A DNA stretch of 64,000 nucleotides from positions 12,896,001 through 12,960,000 of the forward strand of contig OX291551.1 of the NCBI GenBank assembly GCA_946406115.1, in the 5' to 3' direction. The position numbers were made by a program, and so were the translations under genes. The stretch's first letter is position 1. Every line of letters starts with the position of its first letter. The DNA is from Apoda limacodes. Taxonomy: Eukaryota > Arthropoda > Insecta > Lepidoptera > Limacodidae. Positions 49,796 to 60,760 of this stretch are shown here, piece after piece. The notes below the pieces were generated by a model, which worked only from the letters and a program-made list of their open reading frames with translations, did not search any database and was not told where the DNA came from.

Positions 49796-50512
49796 TCTAA
49801 ACCTACTACGGAAAGCAGTCTACGAGACCATCCCATCACACATCGATGCGACGAAGTATCCATCAGTCACGACTTTATTCAAATCTTTTGTCTGCGAGAG
49901 CCGAAACCAATGCTTTCAAAGGCATATCGCTTGTATGATATATAAGTATATCGCCTCGCTTTCGGCAAGGTGCGGCCGCCACTGAGCGGCTTGAAATATT
50001 TTTTTTTTGTTTCTAACTACGCATATTCATACACTATTTATTTGCGCACTCAATTTTATATATAACAGAGGGAAGGAAGTATTTTTTTTGTGTGACCATA
50101 AATCAAATCTATGTTATCTTATTACCTACTTAAAATATAAATTGTGTAAAAAAAATATGTTTTAAATTATGAAAACAAAACCTCGTTCACATGACATAAT
50201 TTTCTTAACTTTCAGATTTCAAATTCCGGATTCTAAAATAATAATTTTATACTTTTTTTTCTTACATATACTTTATGAGTCAATAAGTTTTTTTTGTTAT
50301 GTCTCATTTCAACTGGAAAGTGTTTGCATTTACAACAAAAAACAGCTCACATACTAAAGTCACATTTCTTTTTATCAATTTATTATGAAAGTAGTAATTA
50401 GCAAATCATTATTTTTATGAGATAATCGATAATAATAAAAACACTACGCATTTGCGAAATAGTCATACCTACGCGTTGCAAAAACATAGTCATTGAGGTG
50501 AGGTTATAAATC
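49796..50512. other. Unrecognised stretch, partly GC-richer
   Basis: 49800-49995 is less AT-rich (cctcgctttcggcaaggtgc, ggccgccactgagcggc) and could be a transposon remnant, but no family is recognised. The rest is AT-rich without features. Confidence 0.35.
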
Positions 50513-50585
50513 CCCGCCCCCCTTTACCAGACTCATACGTCTCCACTGTTGGGACACGGCCTATCCCCTTTTGCGGGCAAGGACA
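50513..50585 (-). repeat. Short dispersed lepidopteran repeat fragment
   Basis: The segment ctcatacgtctccactg ... ttgggacacggcct matches, in reverse complement, the segment at 60933-60963 with only a few differences. Both resemble the 3' end of an RTE-like lepidopteran repeat (…CCCCAGCAGTGGGGACGTAT…). Confidence 0.55.
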
Positions 50586-51239
50586 TTCTAAAAGAATTAA
50601 CATTAAAACGTGTTCAGAAGATATACCCAAAAACCTAAAATTACGTACCTAAGTGGCGAAAATTGATAATGTCTGGATTTAAACCAAGTTATGATAAATA
50701 ACTTTATATTTGCTCCAAATGTATGTATGTACCTATAATATATGCAGGTAGGTGTTTTACAGAAGTGCATCAGAAAATAAAGTTAGACAGCACGTTTATA
50801 CATTAATCCTTTTAAACTTATGGATTAAATATAAGTATCGCAACACAATTCATAAAATATTGCAAAATCATTTTTTTAAAGTGGTTTATCGATCTGTACC
50901 TACTGATAATACCACAATCAATTAAAAACTTACATCAGACATGACGACATCCCACCTACCAATATATCGCATGTGGGATTGTGGTAAGCAATGGCAGGTG
51001 TTCAGGTCGTCGACATTTTCTGCATATAATCTTTGATGTACTTAGCCCTTAATACATCCTATGACATAGACTTAAAGTTTAAATTAGCTAAACACTAAAC
51101 TAAAGCGGCTGCTACAGTGTTAAGGTTGCAATATAATGCAATGTCTCTGTCTTACTGAAGGTTCAAAAGTGAAGTATCATGTCTGTTGATAGGAAAAAAC
51201 AATATGCGTTAGTCACTCACTTTTTTTAACATATTTGAT
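50586..51239. other. AT-rich intergenic DNA
   Basis: Nothing recognised. Confidence 0.45.
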
Positions 51240-51855
51240 TTAAGGGGCTAACATTAGTGAAAGTGGCGCCCTTACTACATTTTTTTAATTTCCATTAAAT
51301 ACAACCTCATTTTCAAAAAAGTGCTCAAATTAAAAGTTTTATGTACAAGGAAGCAATTTTTAGAAAGTTTTAATTAATAGAAATCATTGATATGCAGGGT
51401 GTAAAGTTCATTTATGCTAAAAGTGGCCAATTTTAGCATATATGAACTTTCTAGCCTACACATGCATATTATATACTCCCTCGCAGCCTAGTTGGTAGTG
51501 TGGTCGACTGCTGTGCAGAGGGTGTGGGTTCGATTCCCGCACAGGACAAACATTTATGTAATAAACATTTGTGTTTGTCTTGAGTCTGGGTGTAATTATG
51601 TATGATATGTATGTATTTACAAAAAAAAAGTAATATATGTATTTGTATCCGTTGTTTGGTATCCATTACACAAGCTTTGCTTACTTTGGGGCCAGATGGC
51701 GCTGTGTGTAATGTCCAAATATATTATATTATTATATAGCGACTAAAACTTTCTGAAAATAGCATTAATTTAAGCACTTTTTCAAAATTCCTTATGTGAT
51801 GAATACAAATTGAAAAATCTAATGGGAGCGCCACTTTCACTTATGTTAGCCTTAA
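51240..51855. mobile_element. Foldback MITE with TTAA target duplication
   Basis: TTAA occurs on both sides (51240-51243 and 51852-51855). The left end GGGGCTAACATTAGTGAAAG is matched by the reverse complement of the right end, GGCTAACATAAGTGAAAGTG, and the similarity continues for about 130 bp on each side (gtggcgc, then ttttcaattt-like, aaagtgct.aaatta and agaaagtttta blocks). A second hairpin (aaagttcatttatgctaaaa and its complement, 51405-51451) lies just left of the SINE. TTAA duplication is the hallmark of piggyBac-type transposition. No ORF. The SINE insertion shows the MITE was here first. Confidence 0.8.
51476..51729 (+). repeat. tRNA-derived SINE, complete copy, nested in the MITE
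   Basis: The A-box-like tagttggtagtgtgg (51489-51503) and a B box gggttcgattccc (51527-51539) form a tRNA-like head. The body contains gtttgtcttgagtctggg and tttggggccagatggc, and ends with gtgtgtaatgtc and an AT tail. Flanked by the 9-bp direct repeat tattatata (51467-51475 and 51730-51738), the target-site duplication of a LINE-type insertion. It is transcribed by RNA polymerase III in principle and depends on a partner LINE; the partner is not identified. Confidence 0.88.
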
Positions 51856-52573
51856 TTATTTTCCGTTTTGCATCCACTAAAACAGCATTCAGGAACAATA
51901 ATGAAATAGTACCTATATTATGATAAAAGTTACCTAAGGTGGTCCATTACTCATTACACACGGTGCATGATTGCAGCCTAATTCTTTATATATTTTAACA
52001 CACTTGTGCAGAAAAAACAAGGGAACAGCATATTTATGTAATGCTTATGACAAACATTGGTAAAAATTGGGGCATAGCATATTTCGCATGCCACACTCAT
52101 GGAAGAAAATGCACAGTGAAGCCGCCAACAGCCCTTTTTTTCTTGAGATTGAAAAAATTAACATTACTACATTAGTGTGATAATTTTCAACAAAATGCAT
52201 GCGTTTTATAAAGCGTAAAGCAGTGCAGTAGGAGTCACTGAAAAAGTGTTAATAATAATTTATTTTTTTCCTATAACATTGCAAAACCAGTATTTTGTCT
52301 GATTTAGTTCTGAGTATTCCAGTGAAAAACCTCCAGTGAGTTCTCTTATTAACAGGTTCTCATTAGTAAATAAATAATGAATAACTTTATATCCATTCCC
52401 TCTTGTGCCACTGTTGAAACTTACACTGAAAAAGTTGTTATACTTATATTACTGTTACCTACATACTATAGTTTTCTTCACATTTAATGTTATATGTTCT
52501 TAAGGTACTAAAATTCTAAATCATATTGCCAACACCATGAGAAAGGTTATTTAAAAATTAACTTAAAAATAAG
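51856..52573. other. AT-rich intergenic DNA
   Basis: Nothing recognised. Confidence 0.45.
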
Positions 52574-52886
52574 CTGGTTCACAAATTAACTTGAGAAACG
52601 AAAATATTCTAGTCCACAAAAATAGTTAAAAAATGAAAATATTTTAGTTCACGGAATTAACTCGAGGAAAGAGAATATTCTAGTTCACAAATTAACTTGA
52701 GAAACAAGAATATTTTAGTTTTACAAAATTCACTCAAGAAACGATTAATACAATTATCTCAAAAGGCGAGAATATTTCAGTTAATAAAATTAACTAAAGA
52801 ATCGTGAATATTGTAGTTCATGAAATTATCTCGACACAAGAGAATATTTCAGTTAATAAAATTAACTGAAGAATCGTGAATATTGA
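52574..52886. repeat. Diverged minisatellite, unit about 38-40 bp
   Basis: About eight degenerate units built on the pattern 'agttcac.aaattaact.gagaaac.agaatattct' in direct orientation. The last four alternate two subtypes: one with cgagaatatttcagttaat and one with gaatcgtgaatattg, a higher-order pairing. It ends abruptly at ggctataacacag. Confidence 0.75.
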
Positions 52887-53319
52887 GCTCGGCTATAACA
52901 CAGGTCGGAGTGTAAACTATAATTATTTCACTCTCTACGGATACAAAGTTCACTTCTTTTTGTCTTTGTTTTTTCCACGAAATCTTTAATGAAGCAGTGT
53001 TAACTTTGCATCAGAAAAATGCACAATTATGCATACCTATACGCTCACCAGCTATATAACACTAAGAAAAACTACAAAAATGTAATAAAGAATCACTTGT
53101 GCAATAAATTACTCGAAAGAAATCCTTTTATAGTATTTTTTTTTCAGTGTTTATATTATTTTATTAGTTTTATCAAATAAATAGTTTACCACACTAAAAA
53201 TAATAACGTAATTAAAAAACAAAAAATCTACATAAAAGTTACTAATATCTGCTTCATTACGCAAACGTACGCATGGGTATTTTAACATTAGTTATAATCC
53301 TGTCTACTTTCTTCCTATT
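52887..53319. other. AT-rich intergenic DNA
   Basis: Nothing recognised. Confidence 0.45.
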
Positions 53320-53450
53320 TATTTATTTAAAGACAACCAACAAAGCATACACAAATAAATACCTTATGGTTAAGGAATACATTACTTAGCGCTACCTTAA
53401 ATTACAGGCTGCTACGACAATCATAGTAATACTATGTAAGACGTAGATTT
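53320..53450 (-). repeat. LINE 3' UTR fragment, minus strand (family of 19040-19150)
   Basis: Reverse complement reads gattgtcgtagcagcctgt, tagcgctaagtaatg, ctttgttggttgtctttaaa then a tail of only three or four TAAA-like repeats. This is the short-tailed relative of the elements carrying the large microsatellites. Confidence 0.6.
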
Positions 53451-53769
53451 AAGATACAAAGGCTACAAAAATAAAGAAAATTTTACAATTTTTTGTTTTA
53501 ATTTTACAAAAATAAAAAGGAATTAAGAAATTCGTGCTACTTCTAAGTACATACATAGATAAGGTAATAAATTTAAAGAAACTAAAAACAAAAGGAAAAA
53601 AAAACATACATATAATGTGCTTCATTATTAATTATGCGGTTGAAGGGTACTTCTTTGCTATAAAATGGCTGAAACAAGTTTTAACACTTTGGCTCTAAAT
53701 TAGTTTAATGAACAAAAGATATTTATAATATTATTTTATATAATTTACTATATTGTAAGTAGTTGTATC
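53451..53769. other. Probable further 3' UTR of the preceding LINE fragment and AT-rich DNA
   Basis: A-rich stretches correspond in position to the T-rich tract left of 19040, but identity is too low to assign with confidence. Confidence 0.3.
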
Positions 53770-53775
53770 CTAAAA

Positions 53776-54235
53776 AAATTGGCCAAGTGCGAATCGGACT
53801 CGCGCACGAAGGGTTCCGTACCATTATCTATAAAAACGGCAAAAAATCACGTTTTTTGTATGGGAGCTCCCCTTAAATTTTTGTTTTATTTAAATTTAAT
53901 TATTTATTTTTAAAGATAATATATAACTAAATATTCTTTGAATATTTTAAGCGTCTACCTGTTGCCGCTATCGATATCGAGTAAAAACAAGCATAAAAAT
54001 CACGTTTGTTGTATGGGAGCCCCCTTAAATATGTATTTTATTCTGTTTTTTAGTATTCGTTGTTATAACGGCAACAGAAATACATCTTTTGTGAAAATTT
54101 TTACTGTCTAACTATCACGGTTTAAGAAAAGCAGCCTAGTGACAGACGAAAGACGGACGGACAGTCGGACGGACAGCGAAGTCTTAGTAACTTAGTACTC
54201 TTTGGTTTCGAAACCCTAATGGATGCTTTAGCACT
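53776..54235 (+). mobile_element. Lepidopteran 'GGGTTCCGTACC' non-autonomous element
   Basis: Begins ttggccaagtgcgaatcgg, then actcgcgcacg and agggttccgtacca, and ends gacagcgaagtcttagtaac then ggtttcgaaaccctaa. The two ends are imperfect inverted repeats (agggttccgtacca / agggtttcgaaacca). I know this sequence as one of the commonest dispersed repeats of Lepidoptera. This copy carries an internal partial duplication: the block aatcacgttttttgtatggg occurs at about 53846 and again, diverged, at about 53998. No ORF. Confidence 0.75.
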
Positions 54236-54544
54236 AAAGGGCTAATTACAAACAGCAGACTTTGTAACGTCATATTTTATTGATATCATTAGCAACATTA
54301 ACACATTCTAAAAACACTACAATGGATACGAGCGTGTGTGTAAGTAAGTACAGGGAAAAACTGTTTTTAGTATGTGCTAGCAAATAACAAAGTGTTAAAA
54401 TACGACACACACATACAAAACAGTTCTTTTATTTAGATTACACACTCTTATAAAGTACATAAGCACGGTAGTTTAAGCAGCAGTTTCAAATCTTTGATAA
54501 AGTGACTGAACCTTTGATTGCCAACTTTTAAAAAAACACTAATG
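54236..54544. other. AT-rich intergenic DNA
   Basis: Nothing recognised. Confidence 0.4.
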
Positions 54545-54745
54545 TTATGAATGTGAAAGTTTGGTATCTTGGATGTCTGTTACTCAGTCACGTTTCAACC
54601 GCTTGACATATCAGGTTGAAACTTGTCACATATATAAGTAGGTTAGGGTCTAAAATAGGACATAGGATACTTTTTCCTATTTCCCCGGGAATAACTACAA
54701 CCGAGCTTAAACGAACTACAGCTATAGCTTGCTATAATGCTGCAA
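54545..54745 (+). mobile_element. Helitron-like fragment
   Basis: gaatgtgaaagtttggt, gtctgttactcagtcacg, ttcaaccgcttgacat, aaaataggacataggatac and ttccccgggaataac follow the standard order of lepidopteran Helitron-like repeats; the end is degraded to cagctatagcttgc. Confidence 0.55.
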
Positions 54746-54754
54746 TATATTAGT

Positions 54755-54990
54755 ATAATGCTGCAATCAGTGGGAATACGAGGGATTGTTTTAGAGATCT
54801 TCCGTAGCTACCTCTGAAATCGCACTCAGTGTGTTAAGATAGGCGATTATACAAGCGAACACGAACTTATTTCGTTTGGAGTACCTCAAGGAGCGTCTTG
54901 GGCCCCACACTGTGACACAGTTAATACTAGTACAGCCGTCAACCCTAACATTCTTACAATGTGTAACAGTTTCTGTGACAAATAAATTAT
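54755..54990 (+). pseudogene. Non-LTR reverse transcriptase fragment with 3' tail
   Basis: Encodes VGIRGIVLEIFRSYL, a stop, NRTQCVKIGD and ISFGVPQGASWAP, i.e. the conserved stretch leading to the GVPQGS box (Ser changed to Ala). The frame ends soon after, and the segment closes with gacaaataaattattctatt, an AATAAA-like signal and ATTCT repeats. The polymerase core downstream (YADD) is missing, so this is a strongly deleted copy of a CR1/Jockey-like element. Confidence 0.7.
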
Positions 54991-54995
54991 TCTAT

Positions 54996-56279
54996 TCTAT
55001 TCTTAATTAAGGAGTTGACATAGAAATTCCAGAGCCGCTGGAAAAATCTAGTCAGACATAAATAGGCAAATGTCACGCGCAAACGCAGTATCAGAAAAGA
55101 AGGTTCCTTTGCGCAAACGCTTGTGGCTGATGCATAGACAATAATTTTATAAAGACAAGCAACAAACGCAAGTGACAATTGTCATTATTATTTTTATGAA
55201 TAATATCAGCGCACGCTGATCAGTATTTTGGCCTATTTAAACTTTATTACAATGACCTCCATCGGTACCTAAATCAAGTAAAAACTGCGGATATGAAACT
55301 GCACTTATTAACGTATCTGTCTATACATTGTTCTAGTGACTTATAAAGTCCTAGTACATCAATCTTATAAACACACAAAATCTTCATAGAAGTAAGAAAT
55401 ACAATATAAATATACAGACATACAAATAATCTCTCTTCGTTTATGGCTCCCTGAAGGTTAGAGTCTTAGAAGAAAATATATTATACATGGCTATATCATC
55501 AATACAAATATATACTATATATGTATATTTATATTGATTTTATACATTGTTATGACATATCAGTTATCAACAAAGTGTCAATAACCCTTAAGTGTGTTTA
55601 ATGAGTCTTTACCTGTTAAGGTTTTTCTTAGAAACAACAGCATAATGTTATTTGTAAGAAGGAAGCTATCAGATTTTTTAAGTGTCAGTAAACCGTAAGT
55701 TATGCACTAAGTTTATATGCTTTTAACTTAAAATGGGTCATATGTTTGTTTGCCTCATTTTGGCATAGAAAAGTACAATTTAAATTATATATATCAAAAA
55801 TAAGATCAAAATTATATTTATACTTAAAGTAGTTAAAGAATCGCAAGTAAATCTATAAAAAAAAATGGTTAACATACTATTTTTTAATTTCCTTACTTTA
55901 TATTTTTTCTGTGTTAAACATATCTTTATATGATGCTTCTAGTTATGGGTAAATGTAAAAATAATATATTAATAAATAATATAAATAAATAATATTTTAG
56001 TTATACCTTATTACAAAAAAAAATACACTAAGTATTTTTTATTTAATGAACTAAATTTAAATGTAAAAAAAAACCATCATCACATTAAATTTGATATCTA
56101 ATAGTTACGATACGTTAAAAATCACCTGTTCAGAAAAAAAGCTTTAGAAACAGGTAGACACGGTCAGTTGGCCGCGCGCACCTCGCAAGGCTCTATGCCG
56201 TTCTGACGGGCGGCGCACAAGCAAAGCAGGTGCCGCCTCTAGTGGGGAGCACCTTACTCAGCGCCTTACAAAATAAATT
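54996..56279. other. Intergenic DNA
   Basis: AT-rich, with a small hairpin atcagcg/cgctgat at 55206-55221. A GC-rich patch at 56155-56260 follows the end of the next ORF and could be its 3' UTR; nothing recognised. Confidence 0.4.
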
Positions 56280-56534
56280 TTACCTCAAACCAAGCCTGTG
56301 AATTAACAGCAATAAGGTTGAAAGTAGAATAAAAGATAGGACAAAGATATATTGCAGGTCTTTACTCCTCTCCTTTTTATCGAACAAAAAATGAACTGTA
56401 AACGCGATCACGGCCGCTGCTAAGGTCAATGTTAGAGCTTCCTTCAGTGCACGTTCAGAGAAGATCGCGCGCGCATCCTTCTGCGTACTCGCAACCGTGC
56501 TGTGCACGACTTCAGCTGATATTGTACCAATTCA
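56280..56534 (-). CDS. Possible terminal exon of a small two-helix membrane protein
   Basis: An open minus-strand segment from an upstream stop to TAA at 56280, about 83 codons, without an in-frame ATG. The peptide has a charged start (QKDARAIFSERALKEAL) and two hydrophobic helices (LTLTLAAAVIAFTVHFLF and YIFVLSFILLSTLLLLI) joined by KKERSKD, ending HRLGLR. Base composition is more balanced than its flanks. It could be a last exon (a TCAG acceptor-like site lies near 56518) or a non-ATG chance frame. I do not recognise the family. Confidence 0.3.
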
Positions 56535-57006
56535 CGGACAATACTGACCGGGTTGAACGAACTTACAAAAATAAATAACAAATAATTTACAAACTTTACT
56601 TTTTTTTTTAGTGACTTTTTAACATAATTTTGTTTTATTAAATTAAATAAAAAGTGGCATAAAATTAAATAAAAGTCGAAGTTGCGCATAGTTACTAATC
56701 CGCCCTGACATTTCACCGGGCGATCGATCACATGCCCAGCCGATATTTGTTGGTGACATCTTCAAACGATAATCGAAACGACGTCCATCTTTTTTCTCAT
56801 AATAATTTATTTGTACTCATTAACTTTGATGGACGACACACCGGTCACATTCTTGAAGATTACTCATTTATGACATGTCGAAGACTGTGGGTGGATGCGG
56901 TTTCGACTAATTGTTTTCTTTTTATTTGAACTTCTGACATTGAAGTCGGGAAAAAGGACTAATAAGTACTTACATCGGATTATGAAGGTGGAATTAATAT
57001 AAAAAG
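56535..57006. other. Region between two divergent gene candidates
   Basis: Lies between the starts of the minus-strand candidate and the plus-strand exon at 57007. It would contain promoter(s) or a 5' UTR if both are genes; no TATA box or initiator could be assigned. Confidence 0.3.
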
Positions 57007-57195
57007 ATGGAGACTTTAGTATTAATTCCTCAAGAGTTGAGTTTGGCGTTGAGGCCTGGTGGTGCTAGAGGTCGTGAAGCTTCAGTTAGTGTATGGTCTT
57101 CATCAGAACTTGCCAAAGGGTCATTGTTATACCCATTTCAAGGAACCATCAGGATCGACAAGCTCCACGTGTACTCTTACGTACCGGATCATGAT
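57007..57195 (+). CDS. First coding exon, PR/SET-domain (PRDM-like) protein candidate
   Basis: ATG in a good context (aaaaagATGG) opens 63 codons that end exactly at a consensus splice donor (GAT|gtgagt at 57195/57196), phase 0. The peptide contains LIPQELSLALRPGG, VSVWSSSELAKGSLLYPFQG and ends HVYSYVPDHD. The pattern P..L.L ... VW....(I/L).KG...PF.G is the start of the PR domain of PRDM zinc-finger transcription regulators, where the family usually has FGP before the final G. The rest of the PR domain and the C2H2 fingers would lie on exons beyond the window or in unseen small exons. Codon use is normal and less AT-rich than the flanks. Which PRDM member this is cannot be told from one exon. 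Confidence 0.5.
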
Positions 57196-59454
57196 GTGAG
57201 TATAGAGATTGTTGCTTATACTTTTAAAATGTACATACAATAATATAGTTTTTTTGTTAATACAATTATTTAGGTTATTTTTATGATTACATGGGACACA
57301 AATAATTATTTATAAAATATTGCATTACTGCCTTAGCTCATGTGGAATTCGGACATAGCCGTATGATTCCAACAAGAACCGTTTGACTAATTGGGATGAT
57401 ATGTGTAGATTGTACTTCTGTAGGTGTCAAAAATCAATTCACTTCGTTGCACCGTTTTGCAGCTGAAAGTAATAGTGCCCCACGGTATCATTTGTGAAAA
57501 TCTAGTCCTGTTAAAACTCTCCATCGGCATAAAACTATACTGTGTCCTTTTACCTGCCTTTTTTCAATTATACCTAGATGAAAAATTGGATGGTTGTGCC
57601 GTTGCAACGACAAGCAATAACAAACACACTAACTTACAGACATTCACATTTATGAGTTAAAATTAAAAATTAGGATTAGGGTATATTTTAAATCTCATAT
57701 TTTGCACACGAGTTTATTGTGTAACATATGCAACTAAATTAATTGAAATTGTTTATGAAAAAAACAAATAACATTTTGTTACCGATAGGGGTTTAATGTC
57801 GAACAAAATTGAAATGATAGCTACAAATAGGCAGTGGTAGCAATAGATTTAAGAACAACAAAGCACTGTAATTTGATATTTGGAAGCATTGCTCTCAACT
57901 AACAGTTACAGTTACAGTAATAAATTGAGTAAAATATGTTTTCATTATTTTGATCATATGAATCCTTATGATATTTTTCATTTCAATGATTGATTTACTT
58001 CTAAACAAAAGTAATAATAATAGATTTTCAAATTGCTGTGTTATAATATGTGCCTACACATTAACAGGTTAGTATACTATATTTGATTGGAAGATATGTT
58101 TTTTAAAAAATGGTAAAATATTGTTCAAAAAATTTTATAAATCTAACATGATTCCTAATACCCAAAAATTTAAATAGTATAAAATTTTGATTACAATTCG
58201 TAGACTTTTTGTAACTGATTATTTTTTTTGAAGCCAGGGTGGTGCAAGTGTATCCTATTACCCTCCGCATTCAGCGCCCATGATTATATTAATTAAAAAT
58301 AATAATTTTGATTCATTTCTCCCTGTTAATAACAAATAGTCACAGAAGATTAAAATAACTATTTTGTCGTATAGATTTAAAAACGCTATTTTGTTACTAC
58401 TACACAAAATCACTTTTATATTTTTAAAACGTACAAATTAAAATTTAGGAACCAATTATGATCAATAAATTATAAATTTATAATATTTTAAACTTGGTTT
58501 TATTTTGTTAAATTGATAATATCATTACCATTTGCTGCATATATAAATAATTCATATCGTTCACACAATTTTATTGCATACACATACATATATTAATCGA
58601 GCGACATTCTGCAACCTCTGCCCTTTTACAATTATCTGTTATGTATTTAAGATGTATCTTTTGCCTTTGTATAGATCATATCGTTTTCGCCTAAAGTTTA
58701 TTGCTGAGTGATACAATGATAAAAATTAGTCGACAAAGTCTTTTGCCGAAATATCGTCTATTGATATAATATTTCTTATTTTAAATTATTGAAAAGGCTT
58801 TTTTCATTTGGCCTATACGACAGGCAGATGTGTTGAAAAAAGCAGAAAGAAGTAGCAGTTATCTTTGCAGCACGGGTTAAAGCAGATTTTAATAAAACAA
58901 TACAAATACGTTGACCAGTAATGTCTTGTTTAACAATTAAATAATTTGTAATAGATGTTTTAATTTATTTATTTATTCAAAATAAAATTGTTTATTTATT
59001 GATAACATGTTGTTAAATAGATGTAAAAATTTTAAAATAAGTATATTCTTGTGTTTTTATTTTTTAGCTATACCTACATCGAAAGACTGAAATTAGAGGA
59101 TACCTTTTCTAATTTAATTTATTTTCTCTAAAGTTATTTTATTATTATAAAAATATGATCTATGCGAAAATTATGTCTAAATATTTTATTAGGTAATTTT
59201 TGCTGGTATCACTGAAGCGTTCGTTCGTTGATGTCTTTTGTATGAAACATATCTATTTCATAAACTACCAACCGCATTCTATTTTTAAGTACCTACTTAA
59301 ATGTGTTAGCTTTCAATTATAACAGTTTTTGGTTTTTGTATGCAGAAGATTTGTTTAATTATACATATTATGTAATTATGTGTGTGATTTGTACTTTATC
59401 TATTCTAGTATGACAAGGCTCAACAGTTTGTTAGTTTAATTTTTGTTTAAACAT
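57196..59454. other. Putative first intron; AT-rich, no second exon found
   Basis: Begins with gtgagtatag. No open frame with PR-domain or zinc-finger character was found downstream, so the intron may extend far. No repeat recognised in this stretch. Confidence 0.4.
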
Positions 59455-59673
59455 GCTAATCTCTTAATCTTTGACAGAACAGTTGGATTTGAAAAACTTT
59501 TTGTGCAAATGATTGTCTAATTATTGAGGAAGATTATAGGATATTATTAAAAAAATTAGGCTAAGACCCTTAGGAGCCGAGTATAAATTGCGCAAACGAG
59601 CGATGCGACGGGGTATAGCGCTTCAGCGCAAAAGTAACGGAAAGGGAAAGATAATGTCTTTCAAATGAGCTAG
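59455..59673 (+). mobile_element. Helitron-like fragment with CTAG end (family of 18221-18436)
   Basis: Contains ctaatctcttaatcttt, cagttggatttgaaaaac, acgagcgatgcgacgg and gaaagataatgtc, ending in atgagCTAG before T. Confidence 0.5.
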
Positions 59674-59832
59674 TATAAAAATAACCAAAGATGTGATTTC
59701 TTAGCTTAAATAACATTATTAGTTTAGATTCCGTTTAATTTATGCATTGAGTAATAGTAAACTTACTGCCGCGGCCCGCGAATACAGCATAACCGTGCGA
59801 TCGTGAGTATGCGGGCTGAGGTATTATTATTT

Positions 59833-59874
59833 GACAACTCTGACAACTGACAACTCTGACAACTGACAACTCTG
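59833..59874. repeat. Short tandem repeat, 16-bp unit
   Basis: gacaactctgacaact repeated about 2.6 times. Flanked by att-rich sequence that is partly inverted (tattatttgaca / tgttgacaataataa). Confidence 0.85.
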
Positions 59875-60548
59875 TTGACAATAATAAAAATAGTTTAGGG
59901 AATTTTGTCGCCAAGCATCGCGGCGAGCGTTCAAATATCGATTACTTTTTTTTACTTTTTTAATTTAATTATTTTTTTTGTGCCAGTCCACAATTTAAAT
60001 AAAACTTGACGAGTTTGTCAATCCGGTTCAAAAAAATTCGTGCCATTTTTAAATTTCATATTTGACCGCTCAAGAGGACGGCTTAAATATTGCAGGTCGC
60101 TCTTTGATACTGTTCTGCAAATACAATTTATCCCAAAGAAGCTTGTGCAAGATATGATCACGTATTTTAGCATGTTAAGGAAAAGACATTTTTTTTTTAA
60201 ATTTTACTAGGAATATTAGCGAGCTAAAAAATACATAATCATACTTTCATGTAATATATTATGAAAGGTTTTAGCCACTATTGAAAAACAAGGAATCACA
60301 AACAAGTTAATTTGTACCTATCACAAAGTGTACCTATTATAATATACTAAGTATAAGCATATTAGGGATCAAAGTGTCACAGTAATAATGGGCCTATTAC
60401 CTATTTATATAATACCCTGTTTTGAGTCCAATTCCTAATCAGAGCAACGAGATGTGCCAATATTTTAAATGAACTTATCTTAAGTCTCATTTCTATAGAC
60501 CTATGAAATTGGGGTAAAATACGCTATATTAGTAGGTATATAAGTCGG
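59875..60548. other. Unrecognised intergenic DNA
   Basis: A GC-richer patch lies just to the left (59765-59820) and another at 59910-59935 (ccaagcatcgcggcgagcg); neither is recognised. Confidence 0.35.
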
Positions 60549-60760
60549 TGGTAGCCGAGGGGTTTCGATTTCACTTCGCGTCCAGGGTGCTTATTGGGAA
60601 CAATCTCGATTTAGTTGGACTCTGTATTTCGAGAGAAAAATGTATGCATGAGAGGTAGGTCAGACTTTCATACATTAATGTCTTAAATTTCAGAGTTCGA
60701 ATAGCTCGAGACTGTTCCCAATAAGCTCCCTGAGCAGTGGAGGTTCGAGACCCAGCGTCT
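60549..60760 (+). repeat. tRNA-like (SINE) head split by a long hairpin
   Basis: tggtagccgaggggtttcg (60549-60567) resembles a polymerase III A box and ggaggttcgagacccag (60739-60755) a B box, but they are about 190 bp apart instead of about 40-60. The spacer is a long inverted repeat, 60583-60732. Removing it would restore a normal A-B spacing. The tRNA origin is inference from the two boxes. Confidence 0.45.
60583..60732. repeat. 150-nt imperfect hairpin
   Basis: The outer arms 60583-60609 and 60706-60732 pair over 27 bp with two mismatches (core gcttattgggaaca). Pairing then continues inward in blocks: actctg with cagagt, and aatgtatg with catacatt. Nearly the whole segment can fold as one long imperfect stem, as small foldback elements or microRNA-type precursors do. 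Confidence 0.75.

Noticed and set aside
51476..51560. Functional tRNA gene at the SINE head
   Set aside because: Boxes are present, but the sequence continues into a SINE body with a target-site duplication.
60549..60760. Genuine tRNA gene
   Set aside because: The A- and B-box-like motifs are about 190 bp apart with a hairpin between them; no acceptor stem or anticodon arm could be drawn.
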